This document shows, piece by piece, positions 58,307 to 64,000 of a stretch of 64,000 bases of DNA. Origin of the DNA: Bordetella petrii (GTDB lineage: Bacteria > Pseudomonadota > Gammaproteobacteria > Burkholderiales > Burkholderiaceae_B); assembly GCF_020991325.1 (NCBI RefSeq), contig NZ_JAJMLX010000001.1:1-64000 (forward strand), written 5' to 3'. How positions within the stretch are numbered: the first letter of the stretch is position 1; each line of letters begins with the position of its first letter. A program made the position numbers and the translations under genes. Under the pieces are notes generated by a model. That model was not told the DNA's origin. It did no database searches and worked only from the letters and a program-made list of their open reading frames with translations.

Positions 58307-60568
58307 TCAATCTTCGATCAGGCAATCCACGTAGTACCGCTTGGAGCCGTCCGGCGCGGTTTCTTCGGCCAGGCCGTGGATGTACGTTTCGAAGCCGGGG
58401 AAGCGTTCGTTGAATTCGCGGGCGAATTGCAGGTACTGCACGATGGTGCGGTTGAAGCGTTCGCCCGGGATCAGCAGCGGAATGCCCGGCGGGTAAGGCG
58501 TGAGCAGCACACCGGTGACGCGGCCTTCCAGTTGATCGACATCGACGCGCTCGACCTCGCGGTGCGCCATGCGCGCGAAGGCATCGGACGGCTTCAGCGC
58601 CGGGATCATGTCGCTCAGGTACATCTCGGTGGTCAGGCGGGCCACGTCGCGCGATCGGTAGGCTTCGTGGATCTCCTGGCACAGGTCGCGCAGGCCCATG
58701 CGTTCGTAGCGGCGGTGGTCGCGGCAGAACTCGGGCAGGATGCGCCACAGCGGCTGGTTGCGGTCGTAGTCGTCCTTGAACTGCTGCAGGGCGGTCAGCA
58801 GCGTGTTCCAGCGGCCCTTGGTGATGCCGATGGTGAACAGGATGAAGAACGAGTACAGGCCGGTTTTCTCGACCACCACGCCGTGTTCGGTCAGGTACTT
58901 GGACACCAGCGCGGCCGGGATGCCGGTTTCACCGAAGCTGCCCGACATGTCCAGCCCCGGCGTGATGACGGTGGCCTTGATCGGGTCCAGCATGTTGAAA
59001 CCGTCGGCCAGTTCGCCGAAACCATGCCAGTGGTCGTTGGCTTCCAGCACCCAGTCGTCCTGGTGGCCGATGCCTTCGGACAGCAGGCGGTTGGGCCCCC
59101 ATACCTTGAACCACCAGTCGTTCTTGCCGAACTCGGATTCCACCTTGCGCATGGCGCGGCGGAAATCCATGGCTTCGCGGATGCTTTCTTCCACCAGCGC
59201 GGTGCCGCCCGGGGGTTCCATCATGGCCGCGGCCACGTCGCAGGACGCGATGATCGCGTACTGGGGCGAGGTGGACGTGTGCATGAGGTACGCCTCGTTG
59301 AACACGTTGCGGTCCAGCTTGCGGGATTCAGATTCCTGCACGATGATCTGCGAGGCCTGTGAAATGCCGGCCAGCAGCTTGTGCGTGGAGTGGGTGGCGA
59401 ACACCATGGCTTCCTGCGGACGCGGGCGGTCCTGGCCGATGGCATGCATGTCCTGGTAGAACTCGTGGAACGAGGCATGCGGCAGCCAGGCTTCGTCGAA
59501 ATGCAGGGTATCGACGTAATTGCCCAGCTGTTTCTTGATCATTTCCACGTTGTAGATGACGCCGTCGTAGGTGCTCTGCGTCAGCGTCATGATGCGCGGC
59601 TTCTTGTTCGCGGCTTCGCGCGCGAACGGGTTGGCCTCGATTTTTTTCCTGATGTTCTCGGGGTCGAACTCTTCCAGCGGAATGGGCCCGATGATGCCCA
59701 GGTGGTTGCGGGTAGGCCGCAGGAACACCGGAATGGCGCCCGTCATGGTGATGGCGTGCAGGATGGACTTGTGGCAGTTGCGGTCTACCACCACCACGTC
59801 GTCGGCCGCCACGTTGGCATGCCACACCACCTTGTTGGACGTGGACGTGCCGTTGGTCACGAAGAAGCAGTGGTCGGCGTGGAAAATGCGCGCGGCGTTC
59901 AGTTCGGATTCGGCCACCGGGCCGGTGTGGTCCAGCAGTTGGCCCAGTTCGTCCACCGCGTTGCAGACGTCGGCGCGCAGCATGTTTTCGCCGAAGAACT
60001 GGTGGAACATCTGGCCCACCGGGCTTTTCAGGAATGCCACGCCGCCCGAATGGCCCGGGCAGTGCCACGAATACGAGCCGTCTTGCGCGTACTTGACCAG
60101 TTCGCGGAAGAACGGCGGCGGCAGGCCGTCGACGTAGCTGCGCGCTTCGCGGATGATGTGGCGCGCCACGAATTCGGGCGTGTCTTCGAACATGTGAATG
60201 AAGCCATGCAGTTCGCGCAGGATGTCATTCGGAATGTGCTCGGACGTACGCGTTTCGCCATACAGATAGATGGGAATATCGGCGTTGCGGAACCGCAGTT
60301 CGCCGATGAAGGCCCGCAGGTTCTTGATGGCGCTGGCCACGTCTTCGGGCGACGCCACGTCGAACTCTTCATCGTCGATGGACAGGATGAACGCACTGGC
60401 GCGGCTTTGCTGCTGGGCGAACGAACTCAGGTCGCCGTAGCTTGTCACGCCGATCACCTCGACGCCCTCGGCTTCGATGGCGGTGGCCAACGCACGAATC
60501 CCCAGGCCCGAGGCATTCTCGGAACGATAGTCTTCGTCGATGATGAAAATGGGGAAGCGGAATTTCAT
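58307..60568 (-). CDS. Orn/Lys/Arg decarboxylase (PLP fold type I)
   Basis: This large PLP enzyme decarboxylates a basic amino acid to a polyamine precursor. The 753 residues consist of an N-terminal wing (receiver-like) domain, a PLP core with the Schiff-base lysine Lys397 in THSTHKLLAG, and a C-terminal domain. The length matches biodegradative arginine decarboxylase AdiA (about 755), while lysine and ornithine forms are about 710; the exact substrate remains open. The ATG at 60,568 is the standard start (MKFRFPIF). Confidence 0.88.
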   Translation of the reverse strand: MKFRFPIFIIDEDYRSENASGLGIRALATAIEAEGVEVIGVTSYGDLSSFAQQQSRASAFILSIDDEEFDVASPEDVASAIKNLRAFIGELRFRNADIPIYLYGETRTSEHIPNDILRELHGFIHMFEDTPEFVARHIIREARSYVDGLPPPFFRELVKYAQDGSYSWHCPGHSGGVAFLKSPVGQMFHQFFGENMLRADVCNAVDELGQLLDHTGPVAESELNAARIFHADHCFFVTNGTSTSNKVVWHANVAADDVVVVDRNCHKSILHAITMTGAIPVFLRPTRNHLGIIGPIPLEEFDPENIRKKIEANPFAREAANKKPRIMTLTQSTYDGVIYNVEMIKKQLGNYVDTLHFDEAWLPHASFHEFYQDMHAIGQDRPRPQEAMVFATHSTHKLLAGISQASQIIVQESESRKLDRNVFNEAYLMHTSTSPQYAIIASCDVAAAMMEPPGGTALVEESIREAMDFRRAMRKVESEFGKNDWWFKVWGPNRLLSEGIGHQDDWVLEANDHWHGFGELADGFNMLDPIKATVITPGLDMSGSFGETGIPAALVSKYLTEHGVVVEKTGLYSFFILFTIGITKGRWNTLLTALQQFKDDYDRNQPLWRILPEFCRDHRRYERMGLRDLCQEIHEAYRSRDVARLTTEMYLSDMIPALKPSDAFARMAHREVERVDVDQLEGRVTGVLLTPYPPGIPLLIPGERFNRTIVQYLQFAREFNERFPGFETYIHGLAEETAPDGSKRYYVDCLIED

Positions 60569-60747
60569 GCGGGCGCTCCAGGGGTAAGGCGAAACGGAGG
60601 CGAGTGTACTGCGAGTCTGGGACGGCAGGTTGACACGATGAGGCACCGGCGCGGCGGCCGGTTGGCGAAGGGGGAATTGTAGGCCGCTTTGAACAGGGCC
60701 GTAGGCAATGCCGGATCAGGCAGGCGGGATGCCGGACAAATGCGCCG

Positions 60748-61194
60748 TCACCGGATGACGTCGGACGCGCGCGACGTGACCGCCCGTACGTAATGCTGGA
60801 AGAACTCGGGCAGTTTTTCGGTCGAGCCCTGGCGCACTCGCCGTTCGACCTTCGAAATCGCGCACAGGCACACATCGAACTCGGGCTCGCCGGTTACCAG
60901 CACCACGGGGTCTTCGTCGTCGCACACTTCGTACAGGCCGCCATAACGGCGGCGCGCGACTTCGTACAGATAGGCGGCCGCGCCGACGGTTTGCATGGGA
61001 GTCAGGGCCAGGCGCCCCAGGTGGGCGTCTTCGAGCACAGCGTCCAGGGCCGTGACACTTTCCACCGAGTAATCCAGGGGCGCGGAATCGGGAACGGCCG
61101 CCAGGAAATCCTGGGCCGCGCCGCTGACGCGCTCGATGAACTCGTCCTGCACCTCTTCGTCCACTTCGTGCGTTTTCTTGAGGAAACCGAACAT
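60748..61194 (-). CDS. Conserved hypothetical protein
   Basis: I do not recognise this 148-residue protein. It is soluble, acidic in its first third, and predicted mainly helical with no membrane segment. It has a beta-like stretch with two cysteines (FDVCLCAISKVERRV). Two adjacent ATG codons are possible; the one at 61,194 has AGGAG at better spacing. It lies 179 bases upstream-strand of the decarboxylase, and that gap contains nothing I can identify. Confidence 0.7.
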   Translation of the reverse strand: MFGFLKKTHEVDEEVQDEFIERVSGAAQDFLAAVPDSAPLDYSVESVTALDAVLEDAHLGRLALTPMQTVGAAAYLYEVARRRYGGLYEVCDDEDPVVLVTGEPEFDVCLCAISKVERRVRQGSTEKLPEFFQHYVRAVTSRASDVIR

Positions 61195-61461
61195 CATTGG
61201 CTCCTGCGCCGGCAATCCGCGCGATAAGGTGAATTCATTATATTTGGCGCCAGGGCGCCGCCAGCCTGGATTTCCCGGCCCCGTACGAGCCTGGTTACGA
61301 ACATCAACGGTGTGTCACGCCCGGCCTGCATGCGTCCCTGGGGCGGATTGCTCCCACGGGGACGGGCCTTGCCTGCCCGTTTTGCTGGGACCATACTGGA
61401 CACGTAGCGACACGTTTTTTTGTTGCGTCTGCGCAACATTACATGCACCGCGGGGGCTGTA

Positions 61462-61884
61462 ATGCATGTCTTGATCAATATCGATGTCGACGATCTGGAC
61501 CGCGCCATCCAGTTCTATCGCGACGCATTCGGCCTGGAAGTCACGCGCCGCTTCGGCGGCGACGGTGCTGAACTGATGGGCGCCGGCGCGCCCCTGTACC
61601 TGCTGCGCAAGGCCCAGGGCAGCCGCCCCGCCGGCACGGTGGCCGGCGGCCGGGACTACGCGCGCCACTGGACGCCGGTGCACCTGGACTTCGTGGTAGA
61701 CGACGTGGATGCCGCGGTGGAATCCGCCGTGGCGGCCGGTGCCTCGCTGGAAAACCCCGCCCAGACCCACGCCTGGGGTCGCATTGCCCATTTGTCCGAC
61801 CCGTTCGGCCATGGCCTGTGCATTCTGCAGTTCCTGGGCCAGGGCTACGATGCGGTTTCCACCGTGGAAAACAATCCGCCATGA
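61462..61884 (+). CDS. Glyoxalase/bleomycin-resistance (VOC) family protein
   Basis: The 140-residue protein has two beta-alpha-beta-beta-beta repeats of the vicinal oxygen chelate fold: HVLINIDVDDLDRAIQFYRDAFGLE at the start and HLDFVVDDVDAAVESAVAAGA in the middle. The final strand is LSDPFGHGLCILQF. It probably coordinates a metal and acts on a small molecule, but reaction cannot be assigned. A GTTGCG/CGCAAC inverted repeat (61,422-61,437) lies before it and may be an operator. The rest of 61,195-61,461 appears empty. Confidence 0.8.
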   Translation: MHVLINIDVDDLDRAIQFYRDAFGLEVTRRFGGDGAELMGAGAPLYLLRKAQGSRPAGTVAGGRDYARHWTPVHLDFVVDDVDAAVESAVAAGASLENPAQTHAWGRIAHLSDPFGHGLCILQFLGQGYDAVSTVENNPP

Positions 61885-61985
61885 CTTTGCCCGGCCTGGC
61901 TTACGTTGCCATGCGCTGACTTCGGCGCCTGGTACTCACTGCGCTAACCCAAGGAATAAGCAGGGAACTGGCCAGCGCGTCGGCA

Positions 61986-62063
61986 GGTATCTGACTCCCG
62001 TCAGGGTGTCAGATACCGAGTTGCACCGGGCGGTGCCAGGCACCCTGGCGGGAGCCAGACACC
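61986..62063. repeat. REP-like inverted doublet
   Basis: Two 32-base units sit head-to-head (61,986-62,017 and 62,032-62,063). Each is an imperfect palindrome: the first begins GGTATCTGAC and ends GTCAGATACC, the second contains GGTGCCAGGCACC. After reverse-complementing one, 25 of 32 positions match. This is the shape of a bacterial REP/BIME element. It lies in the 234-base gap between the glyoxalase-fold gene and dcd and could act as a transcript end. Confidence 0.75.
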
Positions 62064-62118
62064 TGGACCCACGCATGCCGCCACTCGAATAGTCCGGGCT
62101 GGCGCTAGGCGCCGGCCT

Positions 62119-62682
62119 TTACGTACGCGGCAAGGTAACCCCTTTCTGCCCTTGGTACTTGCCGCCGCGGTCGCGGTAAGAGGTTTCGCAGACTTCGTCG
62201 CTTTCCAGGAACAGCATCTGCGCGCAGCCTTCGCCCGCGTAGATCTTGGCGGGCAGCGGCGTGGTGTTGGAAAACTCGAGCGTCACGTGGCCTTCCCATT
62301 CGGGTTCAAGCGGCGTGACGTTGACGATGATGCCGCAGCGGGCGTACGTGCTTTTGCCCAGGCAGATGGTCAGCACGCTGCGCGGAATGCGGAAATATTC
62401 CACCGTGCGCGCCAGGGCGAACGAATTGGGCGGGATGATGCAGACGTCGCCCTTGAAATCGACGAACGATTTTTCGTCGAACTGCTTCGGATCGACGATG
62501 GTGGAATTGATGTTCGTGAAGATCTTGAATTCGTCGGCGCAGCGCACGTCGTAGCCGTAGCTGCTGGTGCCGTAGCTGACGATACGGCCGCCGTTGGCCG
62601 TGCGCACTTGGCCGGGCTCGTAGGGTTCGATCATGCCGGCCTCGGCCGCGCGGCGGATCCAGCGGTCGCTTTTAATGCTCAT
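62119..62682 (-). CDS. dcd: Dcd, dCTP deaminase
   Basis: Dcd deaminates dCTP to dUTP, the main source of dUMP for thymidylate in many bacteria. The 187 residues have the family motifs [34 protein letters not shown] and the substrate-binding [19 protein letters not shown]. Standard length. The ATG at 62,682 is clear. Confidence 0.96.
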   Translation of the reverse strand: MSIKSDRWIRRAAEAGMIEPYEPGQVRTANGGRIVSYGTSSYGYDVRCADEFKIFTNINSTIVDPKQFDEKSFVDFKGDVCIIPPNSFALARTVEYFRIPRSVLTICLGKSTYARCGIIVNVTPLEPEWEGHVTLEFSNTTPLPAKIYAGEGCAQMLFLESDEVCETSYRDRGGKYQGQKGVTLPRT

Positions 62683-62774
62683 GGTGTGGGTACCCAGGTT
62701 GTCTGGCCGGTATTTTATCGCCTTGGCGGCCAGGGTCCCGCCCCCGGGCGCGCAAGCCGGGGGGCGGTGGCCGG

Positions 62775-64000
62775 CTATTCATCAAAGAAGGTGCGATATA
62801 CCAGGGCAATGCCGTTGACGGCGCCGCCCTTCAGGTCCAGCGACAAACCGCGCGCCAGGCGATAACTGGCGCGGCCCACGGTTTCCGAGCCCGACATGGC
62901 CTGCTCCAGGCTGAGCGTGATGCCATTGGAGAAATTCTTGCTGGCCACCAGGAACTGGGTAGCCAGGTCGCTGGCGCTAATGCGGGTGACCTGGCTGGCC
63001 ACGGTGCGGTCCGGCAGCAGGCTGCCCGAACTGCCGATAGCCCCCGACCGGATGCTGACATCGTCCAGGCCGAATTGCCGGTAGAACGGCTGCCCGCCGC
63101 CCAGCAGCGCGGTGCCCACCGACAGCAGCAAGGCCGCGTCGCTGCCGCTTTCATCGGGCCCCCGGCCCAGGATCAGCCACGATAGTTTCTCGACGTCGCT
63201 GACTTCCGGGTACGACACCAGGTCGATGCGCGGCCGCTGCGCCGTGCCGCTGACCCGCACGCCGGCCTCGACCAGCTCGCCGGTGCGCAGGGCCTCGATG
63301 TCCAGCAATGGGTTGTCCAGCCGGCCCTGGAAGGTAAGCGTGCCGCGGCGCAGGCGCAGCTTCTGGCCGTAGGCCTCGATACCGCCCCCGCGGGTGCGCA
63401 GCGCGCCCACGCCGGTCAGGCGCCCTTCGGACATATTGATCTCGATGGCGCCCAGCAGCCCCGCATCCAGCCCCATGCCGGTGATGTAGAAACGCGGCCC
63501 CATGTCGAACTTCAGGTTCATGCTCATTTGCAGCGGGGTGCCCTGCGCTTGTTCTTCGCCGGGGCGGATGACGCGGACGTCGTCATCCAGGCTGGGCACG
63601 CCCTGCAGGATTTCCAGGCTGAACCATCCGGCGTCGGCGGTGAGGTCGCCCGTAATGGAAATACGCGGCAGTTGGGCATCGATATCCACCGTGCCTGACA
63701 CCATGGCATAACGGTCGGAACGCTGCAGGGCCGGGAAACGATGCAGCTTCACGTGCACCGCGCCCTGCGCCTGGGCCAGATCCCATTGTCCGGAAGCCTC
63801 GACAAAACCGTTCTTGGCATCAGGGTTCTGAGTGATCCATTCGCGCGTGCGCCACTCGTCGGGCATGACGCGCAGCGACGCCGGGAAACGCAGCGAATCC
63901 AGTATCACCCGGGTGTCGGTCAGGCGTGCCGACAAAGTGCCATCGATGAGGCGCACGCCATCGTCGATGCGCACGACGCGCAGCGACTGCCCTCGGATGG
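62775..64000 (-). CDS. tamB: TamB (translocation and assembly module), C-terminal part
   Basis: TamB is a long inner-membrane-anchored periplasmic protein that works with outer-membrane TamA in lipid transport and outer-membrane protein insertion. Only the last 408 residues or so are in the window; the frame stays open to base 64,000. The C-terminal DUF490 pattern is clear: repeated beta strands ([37 protein letters not shown]) and [19 protein letters not shown]. The tail ends in a beta-signal-like [10 protein letters not shown]. It is adjacent to dcd by chance or chromosome organisation. Confidence 0.85.
   Translation of the reverse strand, partial: IRGQSLRVVRIDDGVRLIDGTLSARLTDTRVILDSLRFPASLRVMPDEWRTREWITQNPDAKNGFVEASGQWDLAQAQGAVHVKLHRFPALQRSDRYAMVSGTVDIDAQLPRISITGDLTADAGWFSLEILQGVPSLDDDVRVIRPGEEQAQGTPLQMSMNLKFDMGPRFYITGMGLDAGLLGAIEINMSEGRLTGVGALRTRGGGIEAYGQKLRLRRGTLTFQGRLDNPLLDIEALRTGELVEAGVRVSGTAQRPRIDLVSYPEVSDVEKLSWLILGRGPDESGSDAALLLSVGTALLGGGQPFYRQFGLDDVSIRSGAIGSSGSLLPDRTVASQVTRISASDLATQFLVASKNFSNGITLSLEQAMSGSETVGRASYRLARGLSLDLKGGAVNGIALVYRTFFDE

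Noticed and set aside
61422-61437. GTTGCG/CGCAAC hairpin as a Rho-independent terminator
   Set aside because: The T-run lies before the stem on the plus strand and would be an A-run after it on the minus strand, so it does not fit a terminator; an operator is possible but unproven.

Overview
The window is GC-rich, densely packed bacterial DNA. Its gene content points to a denitrifying betaproteobacterium of the Alcaligenaceae type (Bordetella, Achromobacter, Pusillimonas or Castellaniella relatives). The supporting signs are a cytochrome cd1 denitrification set, three Bug-family (tripartite tricarboxylate) binding proteins, a gcvTHP operon behind a glycine riboswitch, and a decarboxylase-hypothetical-dcd neighbourhood. 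The species cannot be fixed from the sequence alone.

Region 1 (1-23,058) is a denitrification super-cluster. It begins with the end of a Crp/Fnr-type regulator and dnrP. On the minus strand follow norQ-norE-norF and norC-norB-norD (nitric oxide reductase and its maturation genes). Divergent from norQ is a 17-kb plus-strand run: nirS (cd1 nitrite reductase), nirT, nirB, nirC, heme d1 genes nirF-D-L-G-H-J-E-N, then a complete System I cytochrome c maturation set ccmABCDEFGHI. Most neighbouring genes overlap by 4-26 bases. TTGAC-N4-RTCAA boxes (DNR/FNR type) sit before norC, between norQ and nirS, and possibly before nirJ.

Region 2 (23,062-27,745) is the minus-strand glycine cleavage operon gcvT-gcvH-gcvP behind a glycine riboswitch. 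Region 3 (27,979-34,028) is the periplasmic nitrate reductase operon napFDAGHBC, with two DNR/FNR-type boxes spaced exactly as at nirS. Nap, Nir and Nor would take nitrate to nitrous oxide. No nosZ or narG is in the window.

Region 4 (34,041-37,462) holds a Fur-box-preceded group, orfX-sodA-ZIP transporter, followed by an HI0933-type flavoprotein.

Region 5 (about 37,570-54,030) is a catabolic island. Its minus arm holds an SDR, a MaoC hydratase, an ADP-forming acyl-CoA ligase, a citryl-CoA-lyase-like protein, an acyl-CoA dehydrogenase, an IclR regulator, an alpha-methylacyl-CoA racemase and an enoyl-CoA hydratase. Its plus arm holds two Bug proteins, a double hot-dog hydratase, an AMP-forming acyl-CoA ligase, an LCAD-type dehydrogenase, and a thiolase-like protein without its catalytic cysteine next to a DUF35 protein. 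That last pair matches the Ltp2-DUF35 retro-aldolase arrangement. I read the island as an undescribed pathway that breaks down an alpha-methyl-branched carboxylic acid and ends in an aldol cleavage. A 23-bp exact direct repeat lies at both ends.

Region 6 (53,201-58,288) looks like a cluster for N-carbamoyl/peptidyl D-amino acids: IclR regulator, nitrilase-type amidohydrolase, M19 dipeptidase-like protein, Bug protein and D-amino-acid dehydrogenase. Region 7 (58,307-64,000) is housekeeping: an Orn/Lys/Arg decarboxylase, a small unknown protein, a glyoxalase-fold protein, a REP-like inverted doublet, dcd and the C-terminal part of tamB. I saw no tRNA, rRNA, CRISPR array, transposase or integrase.
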